Position numbers and translations under genes: made by a program. The notes beneath the pieces are model-generated. The model did not search any database. It saw only the letters and a list, made by a program, of their open reading frames with translations, and was not told the DNA's origin. This document shows positions 15,101 to 24,542 of a stretch of DNA of 64,000 nucleotides, in pieces. Origin of the DNA: Heterodera schachtii (Eukaryota > Nematoda > Chromadorea > Rhabditida > Heteroderidae); contig SIJG01000020.1 in NCBI GenBank assembly GCA_023374025.1, positions 1,161,121-1,225,120 on the forward strand, written 5' to 3'. How positions within the stretch are numbered: the first letter of the stretch is position 1; every line of letters begins with the position of its first letter.

Positions 15101-15349
15101 TGAATTATTTTAGAAATATTTAAAAAATAATAATTTTTTCAATTTTTGCTCCCCTTATATTCTTTCAAATTGTTCCTATTTTTCATTTCCATCCTTTTCA
15201 AGAGCAACAACAATTAACTTTTCGAACCCACTTTCTTCGCCATTCCCTCCGGCAATTGTTCCTCCGTCGCTCATCAACAGAAGAATGAGGAGCAGCGCAA
15301 CAATTGTTGATGCCGTTGTTGTCCTCGTTGCTTCCGGCACATTTCCCAT
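175..15349 (-). CDS. LIN-12/Notch-type receptor, complete multi-exon gene
   Basis: Single-pass receptor of the Notch family, which signals between neighbouring cells by releasing its intracellular domain to CSL transcription factors. The start is the ATG at 15349-15347, followed by a hydrophobic signal core ([18 protein letters not shown]). Going leftward come about 19 EGF-like repeats (15.06 to 6.7 kb), three LNR modules (6.64-6.06 kb), a NOD-like region (5.9-5.5 kb), a transmembrane segment (4.5-4.75 kb), ankyrin repeats (3.6-1.95 kb) and a Gln-rich tail (1.44-0.39 kb). The terminal exon (337-175) joins the 686-393 exon in matching phase and ends in an acidic stretch and stop. This is the canonical Notch order. 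C. elegans LIN-12 and GLP-1 have fewer EGF repeats (about 13 and 10), so this looks like a less reduced nematode form. Most introns are short, but two exceed 1.9 kb. Orthology to lin-12 or glp-1 cannot be decided here, so no symbol is given. Confidence 0.93.
1955..3640 (-). other. Notch intracellular ankyrin-repeat exons
   Basis: Exons near 3.53-3.30, 3.25-2.93, 2.35-2.14 and 2.07-1.96 kb carry ankyrin motifs such as [52 protein letters not shown] and [15 protein letters not shown]. In Notch the ankyrin domain binds CSL and Mastermind. The intron at 2.47-2.92 kb contains a possible small inverted-repeat element (see findings). Confidence 0.85.
4507..4749 (-). other. Notch transmembrane and RAM-like exon
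   Basis: The exon encodes a roughly 22-residue hydrophobic helix ([20 protein letters not shown]), then Gly/Ser and a basic stop-transfer stretch ([17 protein letters not shown]). The TWKP following the basic cluster fits the hydrophobic-W-x-P motif by which Notch RAM regions bind CSL proteins. Gamma-secretase cleavage would be expected inside the helix. Confidence 0.85.
6060..6650 (-). other. Notch LNR (Lin-12/Notch repeat) triplet
   Basis: Three consecutive modules with the C...C...C...DG.DC spacing are read on the minus strand: one containing [13 protein letters not shown] (about 6.6-6.43 kb), one containing [13 protein letters not shown] (6.4-6.19 kb) and one containing [14 protein letters not shown] (6.15-6.06 kb). 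In known Notch proteins the LNRs hold the negative regulatory region closed until ligand binding. They sit just after the EGF block and before the NOD-like region, as expected. Confidence 0.9.
9950..11920. other. Large Notch intron with poly-G/C runs, no gene seen
   Basis: Non-coding stretch between Notch EGF exons. It holds an 18-base poly-C run at 10113-10130, poly-G and poly-C runs near 10490-10560, the GA array, and poly-G/C near 11386 and 11714. No exon-like EGF sequence was found in it. Confidence 0.6.
10866..11183. repeat. GA-rich tandem repeat in a Notch intron
   Basis: Purine-rich array of units such as gaagagagagagagaaatag, in which a longer unit of roughly 100 bp (GAGA tract, then gcggggagggaagaggatga, then gaagacaag) recurs about three times. 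It lies in the ~1.9-kb intron between the EGF exons at 9.93 and 11.93 kb. Long open frames across it on both strands are low-complexity artefacts. Confidence 0.85.
12370..14930. other. Large Notch intron, no gene seen
   Basis: Stretch between the EGF exons at about 12.35 and 14.95 kb. It contains poly-C/G runs near 12575, 13057, 13535, 14140 and 14175 and otherwise AT-rich sequence. Open frames are short and without recognisable domains, so it is read as intron. Confidence 0.6.
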
Positions 15350-18300
15350 TTCGCAGGTGTTTCTCTGCCTCGGGGCAATTGGCGTGAATTCGTTGGCAAA
15401 AGGCGGTTAATTGCAAAAAAAAAAAATTTGCTAAAAATCGAAGCGGTAAAAATTGACAAAGGGACAATTGTTGGGCGGGCGTAATAAATCAATCACAAAT
15501 AAATTAATTAATATATTAATAAAATATAAAAACAAAGTTTGAAATTGAATTCCAAGCTTTTTTTTTTATTTGTGTATAATAAACGGACGGACGGGGAAAG
15601 GTTTAGAGGGATGGGACGAAAACTTTATGGTGTCGGGTGAAAGAAATAGTGGGAGGGGGGGGGGGGGGGGGGAGGGAGACCAATGAATGAGTTGAGGGTC
15701 AAATGGGCGCATCGGAAGGAATTGCTACGGAGGGGGGGGGGGCAATGGGGGGAGAGAATGGGCGGGGGGGGGCGGGGGAAATGGGAAGGGATGTCCGAGC
15801 CGAGGGGGCGGAGAGGGCAAAACGGGACGGATGGTTTCATCCGTTACCTTAGAAAACGGGATCAAAATATGCAAAGAAAGTGCTTTTTGGAAGCGAAAGT
15901 GTTTAAAACAATTTGCCGAGAATAAGACCCTCCCAATTAGTCAAAATGCCAATGCCACCGGTCATTTTCCTCAACTCTCTCACTTTAACGAAAACTGTCT
16001 AATAAACAGAACCCGAGAAACGACAAAATGATGAGGGATTTTGCTTCATTAGTTTACTTCTTTAAATTTAATCTCGCATTTTGCCTAATTATGCGACAAA
16101 AAAAAGTTTTAAATTTAATAATTAACAAATTTTTTATTTGCTAGCAACAATTTGTGAATCGTTTTTATATGCATTTTTGGTTCAGGCGCGGAGTGAGCAG
16201 CACAGCAAGAAAGTCACGGGCATATGCCAATGCTGTGCTGCTGTGCATTTTTGCACGTCCATTGTGTGCCCATCATGATGGGCGTGGGAAAAATTGTGGG
16301 AGGCGGATGTAAAGAAAAAAATATGTGGGATAGGAAACGATTTTTGAATTTGTCATAAACGGAGGTAATATTTGCCCGAGGCAATAAAAGTCTGTAAATA
16401 TAAAAATACAGGGGCACGGTATTTTTGAGTTTAAACACCCAAAGAATTAAGATGATAGAGATTTTTTAATTTCTGTGAATTTCCTTGAAAAACGTTTCTT
16501 TCTCAAAGAAAAATGGATAAATTCGATAAATATAACAAAGTTGGCTTAATTGACTTCTGTTGGGGGGGGGGGGGGATCAATTTGTTGTATCAACGGCGTT
16601 CCGTTCATTTTTTGAAATGTCCATGAAAATGGGGACAGTCAGTGCCCCCGGGGGATGGCGGAGATGAAGCGGAGAGATAATGCGGAAAGAACAGTTCTCT
16701 GATTCGTGAAGAAAAAACAAAAACGGACGGAAAAGCAAAAGAAAAGTGATGATGAAAAATGTAGTAAGAAAAACAAAAAGTTATTTCAATTTTCAATTTC
16801 ATAAAACAAAAATTTATGCATTTTTATTACCCCCCCCCCCCCCCCCCCTCAAACAGTACAAAATGAACGACACTTTCCCAGAAGTGATGACACACAGCCC
16901 AACCAACACGAAGAAGAAGCATCATAAACTGGAAAATGGCGATTGCCAACTGCTGCTGAAAAGCAAACCATCGGAGAGGGGGGGGGGGGGGGGGCAGAAA
17001 AAGGGGGAGGGGCAAAACGAAACGGGGGGACGGAATGAATGGACAGAGGAATTAATTTTAAATGTGCTTTTAAATTATTTAAATTTGTACAATTACGGAG
17101 TTAGTCCATCTTTTGGAATTTTAACAATCATTTAATTTATTCAAATTTTTCAAATTTATATTCCTTTGATTTAAAAAAATTTTTTGCTGGCCGAGTTCTA
17201 CTTCAGTAAACTCTAATTTTGGCATCAAAAACTCAATGATTGGTTTATAAAAGGCAATTATATTACATAAAGTTTAAATTAATGAAATGCCCAAAAAATT
17301 AAGAAAATTTCGGAGTTGTCTTTGAAATTTTAGAATTTGAGGGAAAGTTTTAACGGGAAACGATGTGAAAATGGGTTGATTTTGTTGATGAGACGGTCTC
17401 TCTGTCCATGTACAGCCAATTTGTTCAAATTGGAAAAATGGGGGAGACGATGAAGGACGAACGGACGACGATTGTCGGAAGGTGAAAAGGAGGCAAAAAT
17501 AGTGAAAAATGAATGGAGAAAAAGAAGGCAAAGGAATGGCGGAGGGACGGGCCGAATCGGACGAACCGCGCGGGGACGGGGAACAAACGAAGCGGGGACG
17601 GGGGGGGGGGGAAGGCCCCGCTTTTGAGAATGAAGCAAATCGACCGTCCCATCCCAACAAAAAGCGCAGCGATTGGCAGCCAAATGTCCTTGTGGGGGGG
17701 GGGCGATCGATTTATTATGTAAATTTAAATTCAAAGGTTTGAAAAATATTTTGAAATGATGTGTTGTGTGAGTTTTTGCTGGAGGAAAATACAAAATTTT
17801 CACTTACTCTTCGACACATTTTATTCTGAACAATTATCAGAGTAAATGAGTAAATGGTCTCATCCTTCTGAAGTCCTATTTTTATTTGAGAATAAAAAAA
17901 TAAAATTTTTTTTAAAGTTTAATTAAAAAAATAAAAATAAAAATTTGCTTAAACGCCTTTTAAAGTGTTTCGGTCCTTTTGAAAAATGTTTTCTTCAGTT
18001 AAAATAAAAAAAATATTAATCCACAAAGTATTGTGATGTTACACTAAAATGGAGAGAGAGAGCTCAACAGAACACTAAAATTGGCATATTTTTTCATAAA
18101 GAAAATGCTCAAATAAGAAATAGAATTTTAAATAAATAATAAATGTGATTCAGTTAATTAATTAATTAATAATGTGGAGTGTCATCAATTAAACAATGAT
18201 AAGGGATTCAGCCTTTTATATGCGCTTTTCAAATATTATACAATACATATTTTAAGCATATTTAGTCAACGAATCATTGCCACTTGTTAATGAATTGAGG

Positions 18301-20780
18301 AGGGGGGGGGGGGGGGGGGAATTCGTTTGCCTTTCCCATTCCCAAACGGCGGAGGGCGTGTTAATTAAATCAAATTGCATTTGGATTTGTTTAATTACAT
18401 TTAATGATTATTGTCTTGTGCAGCAGTGGCAGTGGGAGAGGTAATACGTGAAAATGAATTAATTTTCTGTCATAATGTTTTTTTTTTTGCTTGTTCTAAG
18501 TCTAATTCTCCTCGATAGCCACCGGCGGATGATGGCGAATTGGTGGGCAAAAGAAAGTGGGGGGGGGGAGGGATTGGATTTGTTTGAGTTTCCCATTCCC
18601 AAATGGGGTGCGAAAAGCATACTACGCCGTACACATTGGCATCGGTTGTTTGACATGAATGGGAGTGGGGGAGGGGGAGAAACATTTGATCAAAAACCAA
18701 CAAAAAGCACACAAAAATTACAAAATTTTCCCAGACCTCACAAAAATAATAAATGTTTTACTATATGTAATAAATGTACAGTAATGTATCGTACCGTAAC
18801 AGAAAGAATGGCTCTAAACACATGAACAACAAACAGCAGCACCTGAATAAGTCACAGTGTTCCCCTTCTCCCCCCCCCCCCTCAAAAATCGTCGTTTTCA
18901 TTGAACCGCCCCAACCCATCAAAATCAAAGTCAAAGTGGGACTGTCGTTGGTGTTGTGTTGTTTCTGCTTAAGCGAACGGCCATGGGAAAGTCATAAAGT
19001 TGAGTTGAATGAGTTGACCACCCCGGCGGCGCGGGGGAAGGCGACTGACCCGATTCATTCATTCATTCCTTCGTTCGTTTGTACCCCCACTTTTGGATTG
19101 AAAGTGCCGCCAAATTCGCAAAAAATGTGCGCGGGGGGGGGGTTAAAAGGGGCAGTTGCTCCTTTTGTGAAAAATTGCTGGAAACTGTCAACCCCCCCAA
19201 AAAAAAACGATTTGTGAAATTGGGCGGAAATAAAACTTTTTTTCCATTTTTTATATGATTTCAGTTTTATAATTGTTCACAAATTGTGCTGATGATTTGT
19301 CGGATTAACGAACAAATTTTTGGAATCAATTAAGTCTTTTTGACAAAAACAGCCCAATCACAACTTTCTTAGAAGATAATGCTATAATTATAACTTAATA
19401 ATATTTATTCTTTTAGAGATAAATTTAAAGTTTTCGTCAAGTTTAAAAATACTGCCAAAAAAATCAAAAAACTTCTTGTTATACCTTTTATGAAACTTAC
19501 GAAATTTTTGGAAACTTTGGAAAAAAAGAATTTGTTCTATCGAATGGAGTCAAAATGTTCGATAAAATTTTTTGGATTTTAAAATCTACAAATGTAAAGC
19601 TTTTATATTAATTGAATGTTTAATTTTATTATCTGACAAATGAAAAATATTTATTTTTAAAAATTTTACCATATTCCTCCTATTAACACAAATTTTCTGA
19701 CTTTTTTGTTTGAAAATTTTTAAAAAGACAAGGTTTTACGGTTTTATTTACATTTTTTTTCTTATTAAATTTTACCAAAAACGCAAAATTTGCTCCATAA
19801 AAATGGCCAAATATTCATTAATTCTCAAAACCCCAAAAATATAGATTTATTTATATGCATTAAAACCTTTAGCAAATAAAAAAAAAATTAGAAAATGCTA
19901 CTCATAGCATTGCAAAAAAATAATATGCAAAATCATACAACCTATAGCTCTATTATAAATATATTTTTAAACGAAGAAATGTCTACTCAAAAAAATATGA
20001 AAATTAAAATTAATAATACATAAAATCTAAAATTTATGGGAATAAGCAAATAAGCTCAAATTATTTCAAGAAGATTTTTACAAATGCTCTTGAATTTTGA
20101 ATGATTCATTCATTCGGTTATTTAAGCCCAATTTGTGACAACATTACATAGAACAACAACACATACATATTGTCCGATTGTCTGAAATGAGTAATTTGCT
20201 GCTGAATTGTCCTTTTCCGCTGCTTCTCCTGCTGAGAATGCCTTCGTTTGTTTTGCCATCGACGCCCTTTTTATTGACTCTCTTCGGCGGGTCGCGCGGG
20301 TCATTCATTCATTCGTCCGCTCATTGCTCCGATCGCTGAATTTGATCATCGCATCACCATCACCATCAACTTCGTCTTCGTCTTCTTCTTCCAATTTTCG
20401 TCGCGTTTTTAGCACTTTCCCAGGCGACTTTATGGAGCCATAACAGAAGAATGAATTGCGAATGAATTGGGTGGAGAATGAAAATGATGCGATTGAAAGA
20501 ACATGGACGGGGGGGGGACGGCTTCTTTTATTGTCTGGATATGCTTTTCATGAAAGGGTTGAATGTTAGCAAAGAAAATGTGGACAAAAAGTTGACAAGA
20601 ATTGGAATAAAGTACAAAGACTCAAATAACAGAGAATTCATATTCAACATTTTGAAAAATTCAATTGCAATTTAATTTATAATTTATTTTATTCTAAATA
20701 CAAAAATACAAAAGCTAATTGCTGGACAACAATCCAAAACGAACTCTCCACAATCATTTCATTCCATTCAGTCACTCATC
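15350..20780. other. Long non-coding stretch upstream of Notch
   Basis: About 5.4 kb without a supportable gene. It contains many homopolymer runs of G or C (15655-15672, 16561, 16830-16848, 16979, 17601, 17692, 18302-18319, 18868 and 19130), a short hairpin at 16197-16241 and very AT-rich sequence from 19.2 to 20.1 kb. It sits 5' of the Notch start and probably includes its promoter and any 5' UTR exons. Open frames here are mostly Pro/Gly-rich readings of the G/C runs. Confidence 0.55.
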
Positions 20781-20787
20781 ATTCAGT

Positions 20788-21552
20788 TCAGTGTTTGTGT
20801 GAGCCGGTCAATCCAGGCATGGAAATCACACTGTTCGTGCCAGGCACATTACGTTGGGAGTGGTCTCCTTGAATTGTACGGAAATAATTAATGACACATT
20901 CTCCATAAATGATTTTACCCTTGGGGCCATCAAAGGGCACTTTGGCAATGCTAATGCCAAACTCGGCACATTTCGAGTCAATTTCACTGATTTGCTGACC
21001 AAACTGGGCACTCAATGCCTGCCATTCGTTGTTGTTGCTGGCATGGGAAGAAGCGGAGGCGGCAATGGCGAACATGGCACGGACGAAGCCGAGGCTGTGG
21101 GCACACTCATCAAAAAGGGGAAAAACATAAAAATAATTATAATAAATTAATAATTTAATTGGCTAATTTGGATATGGTTTGATCCATTAGTCCATCAATA
21201 CCAGAAGAGTGAGTGCCAAGAGATGCTTCGATGTCGGCCAAAAGAGTTGCATCGCCACCATTTGGGCAGCCGATCAGTTGGCCTTTCAATGCGCCCGCAA
21301 CACTTTGGGCATCCGAACAAAGCGATGACTTGGAAATGGAATGGGCGAAAGTGCCAACGTAATTGGCCATCAGCGAAACCACTTTTTGACTGCCGGGACA
21401 GCACGGATCTGTTGAAAAAGCAATTAATTAACTAATTAATTAATTACAGTTAATTAAGAAAATAATTTATTACGCGGTGCCGAAATGCAACATTTGCTTA
21501 GCAAACAGAAAATAGCGACGATGGCAAGCAGAGAGACGGACGGAGAAGACAT
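20788..21552 (-). CDS. Small secreted protein A of a palindromic gene pair
   Basis: Not recognised as a known family. Exon 1 (from ATG 21552) encodes a signal peptide, MSSPSVSLLAIVAIFCLLSK, followed by CCISAP. A phase-1 intron leads to an exon starting HPCCPGSQKVVSLMANYVG, then LCSDAQSVAGALKGQLIGC. A later exon carries FVRAMFAIAASASSHASNN and a conserved IDSKCAEFGISIAKVP. A 51-bp intron precedes the last exon, which ends GLTGSHKH. The border between exons 2 and 3 (about 21.15-21.10 kb) is uncertain. The mature product would be about 140 residues with several Cys, secreted. It is transcribed divergently from the near-identical copy at 21966, with 413 bp between the two start codons. A TATTTAAG box lies about 80 bp upstream. 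The small size and signal peptide suggest a secreted effector, but this is inference. Confidence 0.75.
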
Positions 21553-21965
21553 TTTTGAAGGATCTTTAGCTGATTTTATGGAATTAATTAATGATACTGG
21601 TTGGTTGGTGTGGCTGGCTTAATCGTATTGCTTAAATACGTTTTTAGTCGGAAAAGTGCCGAAAGTCTTTCCAAATTGGCATTGGCTGACGGCAGCTTTT
21701 TCCTTTTAAGAGGAAATTGTTGGATATTTTCACTGGCGTATTTCCTCTGAATTTTAAATAATTGAAGGCTGGAAGCTGTCGAATTTTTCAATAGGTTAAC
21801 CCATTTTTTTAAAAATATTTGTCTATAAATGCCAACATCGGATATGCCATTCTATGGATGGCATTTTTCCGACTAAAACGTATTTAAGCAATACGAATAA
21901 GCCAGCCAATACCAACCAATCAGCATCATTATTCAACTATTAAATCAGCTAAAGATCCTTCAAAA
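21553..21965. promoter_or_regulatory. Shared bidirectional promoter of secreted pair A/B
   Basis: The two flanks mirror each other for about 100 bp on each side, including a TATTTAAG box at 21881-21888 for B and its reverse complement at 21631-21638 for A, each roughly 80 bp before the start codon. The centre carries the six-base ATGCCA motif (either strand) at 21677, 21829, 21844 and 21859. ATGCCA is the published dorsal-gland (DOG) box of Globodera effectors. Chance expectation is well below one in 413 bp, though the motif is fairly common elsewhere in this window. Confidence 0.55.
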
Positions 21966-22738
21966 ATGTCTTCTCCGTCCGTCTCTCTGCTTGCCATCGT
22001 CGCTATTTTCTGTTTGCTAAGCAAATGTTGCATTTCGGCACCGCGTAATAAATTATTTTCTTAATTAACTGTAATTAATTAATTAGTTAATTAATTGCTT
22101 TTTCAACAGATCCGTGCTGTCCCGGCAGTCAAAAAGTGGTTTCGCTGATGGCCAATTACGTTGGCACTTTCGCCCATTCCTTTTCCAAGTCATCGCTTTG
22201 TTCGGATGCCCAAAGTGTTGCGGGCGCATTGAAAGGCCAACTGATCGGCTGCTCGAAGGGCGGCGACGCAACTCTTTTGGCCGACATCGAAGCATCTCTT
22301 GGCACTCACTCTTCTGGTATTGATGGACTAATGGATCAAACTAATTGCCAATTAAGCAATAATAATATACCTTATTATTTTTATTATAAATATTTGTATG
22401 TTTTTCCCCTTTTTGATGAGTGTGCCCACAGCCTCGGCTTCGTCCGTGCCATGTTCGCCATTGCCGCCTCCGCTTCTTCCCATGCCAGCAACAACAGCGA
22501 ATGGCAGGCATTGAGTGCTCAATTTGGTGGGCAAATCAGTGAAATTGACTCAAAATGTGCCGAGTTTGGCATTAGCATTGCGAAAGTGCCCGTTGACGGC
22601 CCCAAGAGTAAAACCAATTATGGAGAATATCTCATTAATTATTTGCTTACAAATTAAGGATATCATTCCCAACAAAATGTGCCTGGCACGAACAATGTGA
22701 TTTCCATGCCCGGATTGACCGGCTCACACAAACATTGA
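21966..22738 (+). CDS. Small secreted protein B of a palindromic gene pair
   Basis: Mirror copy of gene A, with the same signal peptide, the same HPCCPGSQK start of the mature chain and the same C-terminus after splicing. The last intron (starting gtaaaacc, ending aaattaag) is supported by comparison. Unspliced, B hits a stop; spliced, it continues into HSQQNVPGTNNVISMPGL and GSHKH exactly as in A. Differences from A are few and mostly conservative (Ser/Ile in the second exon, Val/Phe near KVP). The exon 2-3 junction at about 22.33-22.43 kb is uncertain. The close match over introns and upstream sequence indicates a recent inverted duplication or ongoing gene conversion. Confidence 0.75.
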
Positions 22739-22744
22739 ATGATT

Positions 22745-23175
22745 AATGACTAAACGGAATGAAATGATTGTAGAGAGTTCGTTTTTTTTTGTACAGATAT
22801 TAGCCAATTGTATTTTTGTATTTAACAATAAAATAAATATTAAACTAAATTTTACCAAGACAAAGTTTTTCGATAGTCCGCACCAAAAAATTTATTATTT
22901 CCAAATTAAATAAATTCTTTTCAATAAAATATTTTTTAATTATTTCGTAGGACTTAATACCAAATAATTAAAGTTAAATTTCTCAATAACATTCATAAAA
23001 TTGAATTTGTGAAAAGGACAATTTTTGTTTGCCCTTCTTTTCTCGGAACAAAGAATAAGTGAAAATGGCAACTTAAGCTTTACCATTTGCCTAAAAAAGC
23101 AATTTTCACGACTAATTTGTTAAATAGATATTTCTAAAGTTTCGAATTGATATTCCATTTATCTGAACAAATCAA
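22745..23175. other. AT-rich intergenic, nothing seen
   Basis: Sequence between gene B and the convergent propeptide gene. It shows only AT-rich, low-complexity DNA with a likely polyadenylation signal (aataaa) near 22828. Confidence 0.5.
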
Positions 23176-23300
23176 TCACTAAAATTCAATCGCAACAAAA
23201 TGGAATTGCATTTATCATTTCTTTCACTTTCAGTCAGTTTTTCCCTCAAATCTCTCCTTCAAATAATCGCTTCTTTTGCTTCGTCTTTTTTCTCCTCTTT

Positions 23301-23783
23301 TTATTCCGTTGGGGCAGGCGAAGTCGGCGGGGGTCCCTTTGGCCGTCCTCCTCTTCCTCCCATTGGTCCTCCTCGTCCCCCCATTGGTCCTCGTCCCCCC
23401 ATTTTGGCATTTCCTTTGCCAAGGCTGCGCTTCTCCCGTTCCGCGGGTGGACTTCCCGTTGGTGGCACTCCGTTCGGCTTTTTCCCCTTTGGCGGTCCTC
23501 CCTTTTTTAGACTGCGCTTCTCCCGCTCAGCGGGTGGACTTCCCGTGGGTGGCACTCCGGTCGGCTTTTCCCCTTTTGGCCGTCCTCCTCGTCCTCCCTT
23601 TTTGAAGCCCCCGAAAAAGTTGAAGAAAGGGCTTCGCTTGCGGCGATCGTTTGATTCTTCCGACATTTCATTACTTGGCGGTGGTCCGGGAGGGAATTCA
23701 TTTTCATCATTTTGCATTGACTCATCGGCCGAACATTTGACGACGAGAAGTGCCACGAAGGCAAGGAACAGAAGGGAGCGCAT
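23301..23783 (-). CDS. Secreted Pro/Gly-rich propeptide with dibasic sites
   Basis: Single-exon 160-residue protein with a clear signal peptide (MRSLLFLAFVALLVVKCSAD). The rest is divided by basic cleavage-like sites: DRRKR about residue 50, then EREKR twice. The first two segments share a repeat, GVPPTGSPPAEREKR, preceded by KPT or KPN. The last segment is MGGRG-rich and ends PPPTSPAPTE. Such layouts are typical of secreted precursors that release small peptides. No match to a known CLE, CEP or neuropeptide signature is evident. A TATAAAAG box lies at 23856-23863 (minus strand), about 75 bp upstream. An inverted, frameshifted copy lies at 41135. A role as an effector or peptide mimic is inference. 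Confidence 0.8.
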   Translation of the reverse strand: MRSLLFLAFVALLVVKCSADESMQNDENEFPPGPPPSNEMSEESNDRRKRSPFFNFFGGFKKGGRGGRPKGEKPTGVPPTGSPPAEREKRSLKKGGPPKGKKPNGVPPTGSPPAEREKRSLGKGNAKMGGRGPMGGRGGPMGGRGGRPKGPPPTSPAPTE

Positions 23784-23855
23784 TTAAGAGAGAAAAAAGC
23801 CAATTAAAGTAATTAATTAATTATGCCTTTGTACGGTTTTCTCTTTTCCGCTCGC

Positions 23856-23863
23856 CTTTTATA
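23856..23863 (-). promoter_or_regulatory. TATA box of the propeptide gene
   Basis: TATAAAAG on the minus strand, about 75 bp before the ATG. The same box at the same distance is kept in the inverted copy (41059-41066). Confidence 0.6.
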
Positions 23864-24099
23864 TTCCGTTTTTTAAATGACCGGACACTTTTTTCTTCAT
23901 TTTTTGCCCCTGTCTTCTGTTCAAACATCAAACTCTCCAATTTGACATTTTTCATAATTTAAAAATCGTACTGGTTTTTTGAATTTTCATTTTCATAACG
24001 GATTTCCGTCATAAATAATCGTAGGTGAACAAATAAATGGCGAAATGTTTACGTGACATTTCAAATTTTGGTACAGACTGATCTCTTTCTCAATTCAAT

Positions 24100-24534
24100 A
24101 ATTAAGTTGGTCCACAAGTTGCTTATTATTTTATTGGACATTTGTTTTATTAAATTTACTTAAATATGTGCCAAATCAATAAAAGAATCGAGAGGAATAT
24201 TCAGAACTAAAATTTTATTTATTTTCCCATGTTTCAATTAGATGAATACGGTATTTCAAGAAGACCCAAGTCCCCTGGGGGTGCAGAAATTAGGGTCACT
24301 CCCGATCACATGAAAAAGTGATATGATCAAGGTGATTCAATGAGTTCAAAAGGTGTTAAGAGTGAAAGTTGAAGGATGAAAATTAGAAACAATTTATTTA
24401 TAATATTTATTTTTGTTTTGAAATTGACAAATTATTATTTTTTTATTTAATTTTTTATATTCCGACAAACACATAAATTGACAATTTTCAACATCTACTT
24501 TAAAAAAACATCAAAATTGCAAACAAAATTATTG
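24100..24534. other. AT-rich intergenic, nothing seen
   Basis: No exon or structured element recognised between the propeptide promoter and the TIR element that begins at 24543. Confidence 0.5.
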
Positions 24535-24542
24535 ACTTAAAT

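Noticed and set aside
17274..17803. Pro/Arg-rich frames upstream of Notch
   Set aside because: Several overlapping frames run through poly-G/C runs with no start context, splice sites or conserved motif.
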